64,000 nucleotides of DNA from Toxonevra muliebris (GCA_963691655.1 OY829326.1:80841235-80905234), one strand, 5' to 3'; counted from the first letter of the stretch, positions 46,926 to 58,414 are shown. Translations and numbers: made by a program. Notes: generated by a model from the sequence alone, not told the origin.

Positions 46926-47650
46926 CTAGCCAATCATATGCAAATGTTTGGGCCAAGAGAAGTGACCTGTGTATAGTCCCACCAGCTGCCTATAGCTCTT
47001 TCTGTTAAGTTTTAACAGAAAGTCTAGTAGACGCTTCGAGATAATAGGTAACATAGTCTTTGTCTGTCTAAAGCCCCTCAGTTCCTCCCTTTTACGATTG
47101 GGGGTCAAGTCGACCCACTCATTAATGGTGGTCTTGATGGTCGTAGACGACAAAGAGAGTACAGCTTCTGGGCCCAGGAAACCAGTTTCCGAACCCTTTC
47201 TGGCCAGAAGGTCAGCGGATTCGTTTCCTGAAATTCCTGAGTGTCCAGGAACCCATACAAGCCTGGACTTGCAATGCATAACCAGTTTAGACGTGGTTAG
47301 AGGATTAAGCAAGGACTTAAGCGCAGCGTGACTGTCCCTAAACACACATTGCTTTGATGATTGCAAAAATTTCTGCTTGAAAAACATACAACCCAAGAGA
47401 GAAGTGAAGGTGCACTCCATCATTTTTAATGAAGACACCAGAACCCGAACCGAATTCTGTTTTAGAGCCGTCAGTGAAAATACGCTTACAATAAACTCCC
47501 GGCCCAGGTCCCGGCAAAAACCAAGTTTGGACCTCTGGAATTTGTATTGTATAACGCTGTTTTAAAACTGGAATTGTTGGCATTGTATCGGGTGGCATTG
47601 ATAGAACTGTTAGGTCCAAGTCAGTAACTTCAACAATCTCGCCAATATCC
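46926..47650 (-). pseudogene. LINE RNase H relic 4
   Basis: Minus strand: RIFTDGSKTEFGSGSGVFI, LYVFQAEIFAIIKAMCV, then, after a frameshift near 47340, CVFRDSHAALKSLLNPL and LVWVPGHSGISGNESADLLA, ending LNRKSYRQLVGLYTGHFSWP. Catalytic Asp (TDGS), Glu (QAEIFAI), Asp (RDSHAA) and final Asp (ESAD) are all present, so the decay is moderate. The region above 47650 to about 47870 probably continues the connection domain (GLCFETRQSVIYIP). RT is missing. Confidence 0.88.
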
Positions 47651-47879
47651 CAGCAAGCCTACAGATGGCTTTGACATACTCTCCTTTGGCAAAAATATCA
47701 AAGAGTGGAATATAGATTACTGATTGGCGGGTTTCGAAGCATAAACCCAAATACTTTGTATGATAGAAAAAACGACTTGTGGGTAATCTGAAAGAAACCG
47801 TGGAATAGAATTAGCTCACCGAGAACTGGAATGCTCTGGGTATTTCCGCGTTTGACAGAGTGTAGTATAAAGCACTAGT

Positions 47880-48440
47880 GTCGAAACAGATTGCGCATGA
47901 GGTCGGAAATAACTTCACACGATCAATTACGAGTTTTTTAAGCGATATTTATATTCGTGTTGTGATAGACTTTATTGATTCGAAAGATCATGTTTATTTT
48001 AACCACGGAATGCAACCGAATCAATATAACGTTTCGGTTTCGCTTTTGTCAAGTGTTTCAGTTCCGGTTTCGTTTTTTTAAATTCATTCGGGTTTTCATT
48101 CGGGATTTTAAAAGAAAGTGATCAAAATAAGTTTGGCAATCACACAAGAGATTAATTACTAAATAAGTAGTCCCATCAGACTTAAAATACATATAGCTGA
48201 TATACATATAATACATATCTCATTAGAATTTTTGTTGATATTACTATAATTATTTTTCGTCATTTGAAAAGTCACAAATTTATTTGAATATTTATAATCC
48301 GTACTTATCAATGAAATCGAGTCCTCTAAAACACTCCTTAAATTGCCTCTCGTAGGTGGCATAATGAGTTTTAGGCCAGAAAACAACATATCTCTGAACC
48401 GCGTGGCAGAAACAGCTAAAACATGCCGACATGGATTTAC
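47880..48440. other. Spacer, no identified gene
   Basis: Contains CGGTTTCGSTTT words (48031-48075) that recur at 49300-49345 (CGGTTACGGTTTCG), suggesting fragments of one dispersed repeat. No coding motif. Confidence 0.4.
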
Positions 48441-48446
48441 TCTTAA

Positions 48447-48957
48447 CCCGGGTTAGAGGGTTGAAGAGAAGATTGAAATATTAAAAAAAAAACACCTGAA
48501 TTTTTGATTCGCTAATATTGATTGAGTTAGCAGTTAGGTGAGACAAACGAAAGGCTGCCCTGAGGCGGCTTTGCGGGCTTAAGTAAAAAAATAAAGATAT
48601 ATTTGGGCAATTCACAAGGTATCTTTTTGGTGTCGTATGCTCTCATTTATCATAAATTCTCCCATTTTTCATGCAAAATTATACGAAATTATGATTATAC
48701 GACAGTATATGAGGAGACTTAGAAATATTTTTTTTTTAGATTTTTATAAAAAACTTAATATGCGAGAGAAGTTTTCGTCACAAAACACTTGTCCACATAA
48801 AAATAAATAAAACAACAAGCAGAAAGTGCAAACTGACCACAAATTGTGTGTTTCGTCTTTCTTCAGGTCTGCCAATTAAAAAAAAAATAAATTTGCATTT
48901 ATCGATCAATTAAAATAGAGTGATGGCTGCCTCAGAGCGGCCTAACGGGTTTGAGGG
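48447..48957. mobile_element. Possible TTAA-flanked element, 511 bp
   Basis: TTAA at 48443-48446 is followed by CCCGGGTTAGAGGG. The right end ACGGGTTTGAGGG is followed by TTAA at 48958-48961. The tips are only partly inverted. GGCTGCCCTGAGGCGGC (48553) and GGCTGCCTCAGAGCGGC (48924) are near-direct repeats. A piggyBac-like origin is possible but not firm. Confidence 0.4.
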
Positions 48958-49434
48958 TTAATCTCGGCATGCTGTGTCGCAGATGAAGAACAATAGCCCT
49001 GAAGCTAGACGTTTATTACAATAAAAATTAAAAAGTAAAGTTAAAAATTGTCAAACAATTATGCGCAATCAGTGGTGCCGGACGTATTGGATAAAACATA
49101 ACCAATGAGCGGCATTGAAATCGGCTACAATCGTTGCCATACATACTGGCGCCAAATTTGAATTGAATCAATTTTTAAATATTGTAAAAACAGATCTCTG
49201 TATAACATTGAAATTGAAAAAAAAAACAGAGTTGAATCGGAACAAAACTGAAATAGATTTGAATCTGATCGGTTTTGTTCCTTATCAGATGAAAATAGCG
49301 GTTACGGTTTCGGTTGTGAAAAATTAAACGGTTACGGTTTCGATTTCATTCCTTCATTTTAACTCTTTAGAATATCACAGAAATGAGGTCTGTGTGATTT
49401 TATTCTACCGCTATAGTATAGTATCATAGTAGGT

Positions 49435-49690
49435 TTGAAGATCTCGATAGTTTAGTGGGTAGACCACTAGACTTTCATTCGGGAGATTGCGGGTTCTACT
49501 CCCGTCTTGGTTGGATCGATAATTCCCATAACTTTCTTATATTTACTATCGATAAGAAGTGAATAAGAATTACAAGTGCACAAGTACATCTCTTAACTCT
49601 TATTTTTTGGGTCCCGGGTTCGATTCCCGGCTAAAATATTTCTTATCTATCTCTTTTCTTATTTCTTTTTTTTTCTTTCAAAATTTGGTG
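49435..49690 (+). mobile_element. tRNA-derived SINE or composite tRNA-like repeat
   Basis: ATAGTTTAGTGGGTAGACCA resembles a pol III A box and GCGGGTTCTACTCCCGT a B box, 30-40 bp apart as in a tRNA; the presumed anticodon loop CTTTCAT would give UUC (Glu-like). The anticodon stem does not pair well, so it is not a working tRNA. A second B box, GGGTTCGATTCCC, lies in GTCCCGGG...CCCGGCTAAAA at 49612-49635. T-rich sequence follows. A dimeric or tRNA-headed SINE is the best reading. Confidence 0.6.
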
Positions 49691-49699
49691 CTTGGGTAT

Positions 49700-50210
49700 A
49701 AAAGATCTTAAAGGGCGCCGTGCCTGATATTTTACGATTTCATTCATGAATACGAAATTCCAATGCACCACTTATTATAGAGATAGTTATTTCCTCTGCC
49801 GCACTGGTCGTTTATAGAATATGCTATTATTTTTCTTGATAGTTATAAACCTTTCAAATTTAAAACAAACACTTACAGGTACTTCTCCCTCCTTCCTCTT
49901 CCCATTAAACTATCTTCCTTTCCCAATTTTGCCAAATTAAAACAATGCTCTGCCTAATGTAACTTAAGCCACTCTTTGAACCCTTTTTCTCAAGATTATA
50001 TTCTAAAAAAAATAAGAAATATTTCAATTCGGCAAATTTCACATGGTCAAAAGCCATGAGCTTAAGGGGAGGTTCTTTAAAATTTTTTCGAAAATTTTTT
50101 TTTTACAAAAAATTAAAAAATTTATGGATTTTTCTATACGATACATATTTATTGAGTTAGAGCGTCTCGAGCGTGCTGAGGGACGCTCAGGTGCCAGTTC
50201 ACTGGGCAAT
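49700..50210. other. Spacer, no identified gene
   Basis: AT-rich; nothing recognised. Confidence 0.4.
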
Positions 50211-50224
50211 GTGCAAAAAAAAAA

Positions 50225-50440
50225 AAACAAAATCTTTGTCCGCCATATTTGATTTCTTAAATTTGATTTAAAAAAACTAATAATAAATTCACATTCGACG
50301 ACCTTTATAAAGACATTTTAGTTCAAATTTATAGATGAAATTTTTTTGATCCTTAATATTGGGTCCGCCATCTTGAATTTTGCCAATTTGACTACACATT
50401 CGCAATCGCCGACCCCAAAACCTTATAGAAAGTCATACTT
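50225..50440 (+). repeat. Dispersed GTCCGCCAT repeat, tandem pair
   Basis: TTTGTCCGCCATATTTGATT and GGGTCCGCCATCTTGAATTT are about 125 bp apart, each followed by ACATTCG(A/C)... and GACC/GACG...CCTTATA words. It matches the repeat at 34856-34975. Confidence 0.6.
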
Positions 50441-51049
50441 GTCGTGTTAACTGATCAAACAAGAAAATTTTGGCACAGCAAGCTTTCTAAAAACTTTAAA
50501 CGCGTTTTTCCAGAAATCATGTTTTCCATCAGAATTTCGAGCACAGATTGTGATCTATTATTCCGATTGCCTTCATTTAAATGTTGCTCAGAAGATGATA
50601 GTTTTTTGTATGGCTTCAGCCTAAAATGAGCATGAAAAATTTGAAAATTTTAACTTTGTTTTTTTCAAATGTCCATAATTTGGTTAATTAATTGGTCAAA
50701 TATTAAGTTACGAAATATGTGAACGGCCCTTTAGAAGATAAATTTTATGCAGAAAATATGATTTGCTCAGACTGCCACAATCATGACACTCAATTCCATA
50801 TCTCCACAAATGGTTGTTTTTTCTTTATGAAAGGTTAAAAAAACATAGCTACGGAGCTGTAGACAACCACTGGATTTTTAATTTTTTGCACTAAGGTTTT
50901 TGACTTCAAAAACAAAAAATGTAAAAAAATAGCGTAAGCACGAAATTTCAAATGTTCGGCAAACAGAAAACGTGAAGAATACCTAAAACAACTGAATGCA
51001 TATATTATTACTAGTAAAATTTGTTAAACACTGATTTTGTGCCACATCA

Positions 51050-51093
51050 GAGAAAATGTTGCCTATAGGCAACATCGGGCATGAAAGGGTTAA
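51050..51093. mobile_element. Solo right end of a piggyBac-like element
   Basis: GTTGCCTATAGGCAACA (a palindrome) then TCGGGCATGAAAGGG and TTAA at 51090-51093. The tip type (GATGTTGCC...CATGAAAGGG-TTAA) is piggyBac-like, but the left end was not found. Confidence 0.4.
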
Positions 51094-51345
51094 ATCACAT
51101 AGGCGCAAATCTAGACGAAATTAATTATTTAGCAATGTAATTTGTCAACTCAAACAGAATTTGTTTTTCTTGTGATTTTTAAACTTATTACATGTAATTT
51201 ATGCTAATTAAGTATGACAAAACTAAATACTTTACATACTCGTAAATAAGTGAGGTGCAATTAATATTTGGCGTTTTAATTTCAAATTTGTTTGTTTTCT
51301 CCTGCAGGTGATTTTCATGAAAGTTCAAATGTACACATGTATGTA

Positions 51346-51798
51346 CAGTGAAGAACAAAAGTGTGCAACCATATTTTCAGTTTCTGCAAAACTAAAGAAT
51401 CTTAAGGAAAAATTAGGTTTGCAGTTTAATAAATAAAAAAAAATTATTCAAAAAGAAATAACAATATAACGGTAAGTTGACAAGCATAACATAAAATTAA
51501 CATGACAAAAATCTTCATGCAATACGAATATATCTAAGAACTAACGATTTAGCATGAGCAATAACATTTTATACTTCCTTTGTCGTGAATATCTGCTGAC
51601 AGTCGTCATGAAATTGAAACAACTAAGTTTGCAGTCTCTTCAAGAGCTATTGTGTTATTGAAGTGCATTTTTTTTATTTTTTTATTTATGAATAAATAAC
51701 CATCCTTTATAAAATTTCAAACCTAATTTTCCTTTCAGATTGTTGGATTTAGAGAAACTGAAAATCCGGTGGTGTATGCAGACTTTTGTCCTTCACTG
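51346..51798. mobile_element. Tc1/mariner-type MITE (CAGTGAAGRACAAAAGT tips), copy 1
   Basis: Left TA (51344-51345) then CAGTGAAGAACAAAAGTGTG. The right end, inverted, reads CAGTGAAGGACAAAAGTCTG before TA (51799-51800). The shared TTTTCAGTTTCT word follows in both arms. 453 bp, non-coding, with TA target duplication. A second partial copy ends at 53110. Confidence 0.85.
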
Positions 51799-51809
51799 TA
51801 CATTATACT

Positions 51810-53060
51810 TTGTACCTAGCGGGAAATGCAGTACACAGATTTGGAAAGAAAAATGTAATAGCAAACATTTTTTAAAGGTAAAGGTGATAATATTTAAGCA
51901 TGGAAAAATATTTTAAATTTGGAAGAAGTGTGTTTGAACACGTAACGTAAAAAATAAGAAAATATTTCTTTTGAAGATTCGTTGATGGTCTTTGCAATTC
52001 CGAGCTGAAAAAATGTATGGTTTCAGTGATGAAATTCCCGTTGGGTCGATATACGAGTATATATTATAAAATTAATTATGCACAAGTGTATACATTTATT
52101 TTGTGGATGTTTGTGTCCTTTTCACTGAAACTTTGAATTGAAAACACCTGTGCAAGCTCATTTAATTCAACGTATTATTGTAACATTTCATAATTTACAA
52201 TAAATATTAATTATCTGCATAATATTGTATAGTATACAAACAAAGCATAATAACAAAATCCTTAACAACAACAACAGCAGCAGAACTCACAATTGTTGTT
52301 TAATTACAACTACAGCTACAACAATAACAATCATTTAAAAGGAAGATACTCATAAGTAAAATAATTGCTCCTGCGTATTGGCATTTATGCTTCTATATGT
52401 ATGGCATGCATAATATACGAGAACGTGTATATGTGTGATATGATGTGATGTGGCTGGGTATGTGTGAATGCCACAATACTTAATCTTAATTTTGTGCCAA
52501 GTAAGCAAAACGCAATTATTTACACATGTCGCCTTTCATCCTCTCTTTGATACATACATATACATGTGTACATATATTTACAAATATTCTCGAATACAGA
52601 AAAAGGATGTGCGCACATAAACATATTAGCACTCACACATACAAACATACACACACACACACGTAAATATGTTTTGTGTATATGACGACGACTATGATGA
52701 AACGACAATGATGATGACCTATTAAAATTATAGTATTCCTCGAAACGAAATATTGAGCTTTAATGAAATCTCCAAATTTGCTGAAATTGCCTATTATTTT
52801 GTTGTAATGTAAATATTCTTTAGGGTGTTGTAAAAATTATAAAAATTTACCGATACGAAAGTTTGTAAAATTTACTAATCGGCCAACTTTATTGCAATAA
52901 TGGTAGGCGTATCACATTTTTACAAATTACTTATCCTTATATGCTTAGATTTCATCAGGGAATTTAGCAAATTTTTCCTCCACATTATCAACTGCATTGC
53001 CGACATTTTCAATAAACTGCAAACTTTATTATTTCTTGAGTATTTTCTTTCTCTCTTTTT
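51810..53060. other. Spacer, no identified gene
   Basis: AT-rich with a CA run at 52649-52662 and CAACAACAGCAGCAG at 52266-52282. Nothing else recognised. Confidence 0.4.
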
Positions 53061-53061
53061 T

Positions 53062-53110
53062 CAGAAACTGAAAATCCGGTGAGGTGTATGTAGACTTTTG
53101 CCTTTCACTG
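53062..53110. mobile_element. Tc1/mariner-type MITE, partial copy 2 (right end)
   Basis: AGAAACTGAAAATCCGGTG, then GTGTATGTAGACTTTTGCC and TTTCACTG followed by TA repeats the right end of the 51346 element. Its left end was not found. Confidence 0.75.
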
Positions 53111-53428
53111 TATAAGATGGTGCTTTCCACTGTCACTTAATCGAATATTAATCGAACTTTCAACTATCATTTCATTTATTTTAGTGGTAGTGAAAAAAAA
53201 AACTATTTATAATTGAAAAATCATGATTTAGACCAAAATGAAACATATATTCCACTGACTTTAATTAAATTTATTCATTTATCTAAAAAGTTGTGCTCCT
53301 GAATTATTTAAATAACTTTTTCAAGAAACGGAAAACGTAAAATCTCCAATGCAATGCTCGCGCTAGCACCAGTTGGTAAGGTGAAAGTGAATAAAGTGTA
53401 ACGAAATGTTCGATAAATCAACCACATA

Positions 53429-54333
53429 CCACCTTGATCAAAAAGTTCCCAGAATAACCACCGTGTGGCGCTCTCATGGTTCCCATTTGAGTTAAGTTGG
53501 TGCATCTGTTGTTGATACTCCCTCTAAATCTTAGTGTCATAGCTTGACATTTGCAAAAGTTACGTAGCCAAGGGTGCATCTATCTTTGTGTGTGTTGGCG
53601 ATTTTTTACAATTTTATTAAATTGTATTGTATTAAATTTTGCGTGAAAAACGGATTTAATGGTGCGCGAACGTTGGAAATGTTGGAAAAGTATTTCGGCA
53701 ACGATTCTCTAAAGAAAACGGTTATTTACCGGTGGCACGAGCGGTTCAAAAGTGGTCGTGAGTCAATCGTAGATGATGAACGCAGTGGCAGACTATCGAC
53801 ATCGAAAACCGACGAAAACATTGATAAAGTAAAGAAATTTTGGTCAATAACCGCAAATTAACCATCAGAGAGTATTATTTGGGCGTTATGAGGCGTTTGC
53901 GTGAAGCAATTCGTCGAAAGAGACCAGAATTGTGGACAGGGTACTCGTGGATTTTGCACCATGATAACGCACCGTCGCACAGTGCCATCATCATTCGTAA
54001 TTTTTAGACGAAAAATGCAACAAATACCATCCAACAGCCACCGAATTCACCTGATTTGGCTCCCTGTGACTTCTCTCTGTTCAATCGAGTTGAAAAACCG
54101 TTACGGGGAACGCGTTTCAGCAGCCAAGAGGAAGTAATGGAAAAATCGCAGGAAGCACTGATGGACATACCGAAAACCGAATATAAAAAATGTGTCGAGG
54201 ATTGGATCAAACGCTGGCATAAGTGTGTTGCAGTCGATGGGGACTACTTTGAAGGGGACAATATAGATTTAGATGAATAAACTTGTATTTTTAATTTTCT
54301 GAATAAATTCCGGGAACTTTTTGATCAAGGTGG
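53429..54333 (+). mobile_element. Mariner element, internally deleted, intact ends
   Basis: Inverted tips CCACCTTGATCAAAAAGTTC (continuing CC) are identical over 22 bp and similar over about 28 bp at both ends, flanked by TA at 53427-53428 and 54334-54335. The length of 905 bp is short of the roughly 1.3 kb of a full mariner. It carries transposase fragments but has lost the middle of the gene. With perfect tips it could still be mobilised in trans by a related transposase. Confidence 0.95.
53574..54280 (+). pseudogene. Mariner transposase, deleted in the middle
   Basis: N-terminal part: FCVKNGFNGARTLEMLEKYF, VIYRWHERFKSGRESIVDDE and RSGRLSTSKTDENIDK, the paired HTH region with the WxxRFKxG block. 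After a frameshift near 53840: NRKLTIREYYLGVMRRLREA, then SWILHHDNAPSHSA (second catalytic Asp), then NSPDLAPCDFSLFNRVEKPL (third Asp) and KRWHKCVAVDGDYFEGDNID. The DD34D spacing of the last two is normal. The region with the first catalytic Asp (about 100 residues between TIRE and YYLGVM) is missing, and there are at least two frame changes. Inactive. Confidence 0.92.
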
Positions 54334-54339
54334 TATGGT

Positions 54340-54549
54340 AATTCACAAGCACCGAGGAATTTTCTTCTAAGCTTTGAGACTCACTCTAATCAAAAAGACA
54401 CTTATGCAAGAATTTCAGAAATGCTCTTCTCAACAATATATTTTTGAATTTCAGAAAATAAAATACTTTTACTTCATTCCACCCTAATAAACATTTGTTT
54501 GTAAAAAAAAAACATTATCGCACAAAAACACACGCATACATCATATCTA
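54340..54549. other. Spacer between mariner and R1-like LINE
   Basis: About 210 bp, nothing recognised; it includes the target site of the LINE. Confidence 0.6.
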
Positions 54550-54563
54550 TACATATAAATAAA

Positions 54564-56006
54564 TCCGGTACGATGAAGTATTGCGCGGTGATCACGCTTG
54601 ATATTAAAAACGCGTTCAACTCGGCCAAATGGGCGCATATATTGAGGGCACTACGTGAACTTGGAGTCCCTAACTATTTGCGGCGCATAATCCGCAGCTA
54701 TTTGAACAACCGAATCCTCTTGTACGACACAGAAGTTGGTCCACAAAAGTATGTAGTGACGGGTGGCGTTCCTCAAGGCTCCGTACTGGGACCCACCCTT
54801 TGGAATGTCATGTACGACGGCATTCTGCGGACGGAGCTACCGACGGATGCAACGCTAGTGGGGTACGCGGATGATATTGCACTGGTCGTGGTTGCAAAAA
54901 GAATAGAAGATCTGCAATTAAAATGCAACAGCGCAATCTCCAGCATTAGAAGGTGGTTGGTAAGCGCTGATCTCGAGCTAGCAGCCCAAAAAACAGAAGT
55001 GGTGTTACTCACAGCGCGGAAAAAACTGGAGCAAATGGTGGTAAACGTTGGAGGGCATAACGTTGTATCTCAACCAGCCATAAGATACCTCGGAGTCCTT
55101 ATTGACCAACGGATCAATTTTAAGGAGCACTTAGCTATGGTCAGCAAAAAAGCAGCAGCGATTAATGGAGCACTCAACCGACTACTTCCAAACATTGGCG
55201 GCGCACAGGGCACTAGGCGGATGCTCCTGTCGACGGTGATAGACTCCGTCTTGCTCTATGCGGCGCCAATCTGGGCGAATGCAAGAACGACGCACCTAGA
55301 AGCAGTACGACGCGTGTATCGCCATAGCGCACTGCGTGTGACTTGCGCATATAGAACGGTTTCAGATGATGCGGCATGCGTACTAGCTGGGAAAATGCCA
55401 ATTGACTTATTGGCCAAGGATTTGCAGGGCCTGCACACAACACAGGGTGCAAAACCAACCGCCCAGCGTAAAGCGGAGGAAAGAGCCAAGTCGGTACAAG
55501 AATGGCAGAAGAGATGGGAGCAGTCCACGAAAGGACGATGGACATTCGCCCTTATTCCCAAAATAGAAGAGTGGCTGAAACGCAAACACGGCGATTTAAA
55601 TTTTCACCTCACACAGCTAGTTAGCGGACATGGATGCTTCCGGTACTACCTCCACCGGTTTAATATTATAGACACCCCCTTTTGCCCGGAGTGCCCTAAT
55701 GAAGAAGAGACTGCACAGCACGTTCTATTCTCCTGCGTGAGATTCGACGCGGAAAGAGAGGTTCTGAAGGAGGCCCTTGGTGTGGAACTGACAACGTCCA
55801 GCTTGTTGTCACAAATGGGCGAGTCAAAAGATAAATGGCAAGCAGGCTGCCAGTTTGCGGTACAAGTAATGGCAAAACTCCGAGCTGCAGAAAGAGAGTA
55901 TCGGCTGAACCAACAGCATCAGCAACTTTATAATATGCAACACAGTACAGCCACCTCGTCGCACAATCCCGAGGGCGAGGTTGAAACAGGAAGACAATCT
56001 GACTGA
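54564..56006 (+). pseudogene. R1-like LINE ORF2 fragment (RT and C-terminal zinc motif), open reading frame intact
   Basis: About 480 codons without a stop. Reads SGTMKYCAVITLDIKNAFNS (motif A Asp), TGGVPQGSVLGPTLWNVMYD (motif B), GYADDIALVVV (active site YADD, 54864-54875), AAQKTEVVLLT (motif D) and IRYLGVLID (motif E/thumb). It ends with CPECPNEEETAQHVLFSC, the CxxC...HxxxxC zinc motif of R1/TRAS-type ORF2, with no RNase H. The endonuclease and the start of RT are missing by 5' truncation. The upstream in-frame Met at 54495 belongs to flanking DNA and is not a real start. Confidence 0.93.
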
Positions 56007-56188
56007 ATGACAATTAACAGACGCTTGAGCGTTAATGCTCACAACGGCCTCCTGACGTAGTACCAGTAGGTGTCCCAGGAGGGCTCCACCGTTCGGACAT
56101 GTGAGGTGGTTTTGGTGAGTGGAAGTCTCACACTGACTGAGGCTCTCAATGCTTTCCTCCTCCAAAAAAAAAAAAAAAAAAAAAAAAA
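54564..56188 (+). mobile_element. R1-like LINE, 5'-truncated, with poly-A tail and 14 bp target duplication
   Basis: A perfect 14 bp duplication TACATATAAATAAA lies at 54550-54563 and 56189-56202. The element begins abruptly inside the RT domain at TCCGGTACGATGAAG, and ends in a 3' UTR and about 26 A residues. The body has no stops, higher GC than its surroundings and clean flanks, so it is a recent insertion. 1625 bp remain of what should be a 5-6 kb element. Confidence 0.95.
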
Positions 56189-56209
56189 TACATATAAATA
56201 AAATATTTA

Positions 56210-57936
56210 AAAAAAAAAAATTATACCTACTAAGCACACAATAATATTTCATTGAAATTCCTAAACAAATACACATACAAAGAAATGCATGTGTATAAGA
56301 ACACATACACGCATATATGTACAGAAAATCCTCCGAAAATTGTTGGCATCAACTTTATTCGAATGGAATTCAGTTGATTAAATACATAAGCACAAACACA
56401 CACACTTACATGCATACGTACGGATGTATTTCAAAATGAAGGAACAATAAAGAGGCGGATTATGGATTATGTACTACCACTACATAAACAGACAAACACA
56501 AAAACTATAGGTAGATACAATAAATATAACTAAATAAGTAAGTAGTAGTATCAGAATAATGTAGTAGATATACTCAAATTCATATATGATAGATAGATAT
56601 ATGTACTATACAATACTATGTATGTATGTATGTATGTATACTCATCACCAATGACGACATTGTTAGAAAATGTCCCCATTGAAATATTTGAAACTTAAAC
56701 GTCAGAAATATGAAGTGACATTTAATTAAAACTTATAGTCATATGTTTGTTCCATATGCACACACACACACACACATAAATACATATGTACAATATGTTT
56801 CTGAGTCAATGGGAGAAGAATACGAAATATACTTACATATAAATGCTTATAAAATGGTACATCTGAGTACAAAAGGGACATCGAAACAAAATAAAAACCA
56901 AAAGCACAAAACAACACATCATCAACAACAAACACAAACAAACAAATAAGTAAAGTAAACCAGTTTTATGTATGTAGTTGTCAAAAATGTAGGTTGTTGC
57001 TCAAAAGTGGAACATACTCGTATTTAAACAGGATTACCAAATTAATTTTGAATACTTTTGAGAGTACATAGTCCACTCCACATTCATGTTTAATATTTAT
57101 GAAATTTTATGGTTGCGCAATTTCTAATTTCCTTTTTAGGTAACTTTTTTTTTTATTTTTTCTTTGTTCTTTTGGATAAAATAATGAAAAATGGTATTTT
57201 TTTCTTTTTATAAGCAACTTATTTTTTGAGGGATTTATTAAGGATATTAAATATTAACAAATGAATGTGGATGGATAAAAGTTAATGGAAAGATTTATGT
57301 TTGAATTGCAGTTCACTGGAAGTCGCTCTTGTGGAATTGTTGGGCCTTGGTGAACTTCCTCGCTCGCTCTTGTCACAAGGCTCGAGCTTTTTAAAGATGG
57401 TTCAACCCGAAATAAAAGGCTGTTCTAACAAACAAAATTCTGATTCCTTGTGATACTCTACTGAATATATATGGTATATCTGGAAAACTAAGAGCTAACC
57501 CTGGAAAAAACATATTAAACCATAATTGGGACCAAAATATTCGTCGAACTAAATAACTGGCCACAGAAACACAACAGTAAAAAACAATTTGAACTCCTCT
57601 CACGGGGCTAATCATCAAACGCATTCAAAAGAAAAACTAAACAAAAATAAAGAGTGTCGAATCGATGAGGTTTTGGTTTCTAGAATTAATTTCTGGTTAC
57701 AACGTTGTTTGGAATTATTTCCGTTGTGATATTTAAAAATTGTTTCTTTTAAAATTTAATTTGTATGTCAACTTCGCTTTACTACTTTATGTTTATATTT
57801 ATAAAGAGCAATAACAGAGCCGTGGAATTTGACACAATCGGCTGAAAAAAAAAAAATTATCGCAAATTATGGTCAAATTTTGTAACTATCTTTCGTTTCG
57901 CCTCGTATTTATCAAGGGGGGTAGAAACATAACTTC
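56210..57936. other. Microsatellite-rich spacer, no identified gene
   Basis: Has a (CA)n run at 56759-56775, (TATG)n at 56618-56639, and many ACATACAC words. Otherwise nothing recognised. Confidence 0.5.
56618..56639 (+). repeat. (TATG)n microsatellite
   Basis: Five TATG units. Confidence 0.9.
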
Positions 57937-57940
57937 TTAA

Positions 57941-58414
57941 CCCATTTTCGTCTACCGTTGCGTTTTCGCAACACCAACTTACAACATTTTTAAAATAGAT
58001 AAGACTATGCGTATCCCAATAACAATTTCAAGTCTTGAACTCACAATTTTTCTTGTAATTTTTTTTTTTTTTACAATTTTACACCTGCGCTTTTTCCTTA
58101 ATATTTGTATGATAAAAAGGGTCTAAAAACTCATTTTTAAAATGGCTCGTAGAGTTTTTAAAATATTTTTTATTTTTGTTTAACAATCATATTCACTAAA
58201 ATACTAAAATGGAATACTAAAGACTATCTGATTGATTTTACCGTTTGAAATATTCCAGGTGCAGTGGTCGTTGCTTTTTCGCAAGCTGCCCTTGATAACC
58301 TAGACGTTCTAAAATTTTCTCAATTGGTTAAAAGTGATCAGTGAGAGCTCAGTAGCTGCCACATAAAAAATCATGAAGTTATCCCAACGATTTCGATGAT
58401 TCGTGCATAATGGG
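57941..58414. mobile_element. piggyBac-like MITE, TTAA-flanked (CCCATT tips)
   Basis: TTAA at 57937-57940 then CCCATTTTCGTCTACC. The right end TCGTGCATAATGGG then TTAA at 58415-58418. CGTTGCGTTTTCGCAACACC near the left end recurs in part as GTCGTTGCTTTTTCGCAAGC at 58267-58286. 474 bp, non-coding. The left tip resembles that of the 24936 element (CCCATTTCTG). Confidence 0.75.

Noticed and set aside
49435..49510. A functional tRNA-Glu gene
   Set aside because: A and B boxes are present but the anticodon and acceptor stems do not pair properly, and a second B box follows. SINE is the better reading.
54495..54563. In-frame extension of the R1-like ORF to an upstream ATG at 54495
   Set aside because: The 14 bp target duplication ends at 54563, so these 23 codons are flanking DNA fused by chance to a truncated LINE.
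55213..56013. Minus-strand frames of 60-110 codons opposite the R1-like LINE
   Set aside because: Antisense shadows of an intact RT frame with clear motifs on the plus strand.
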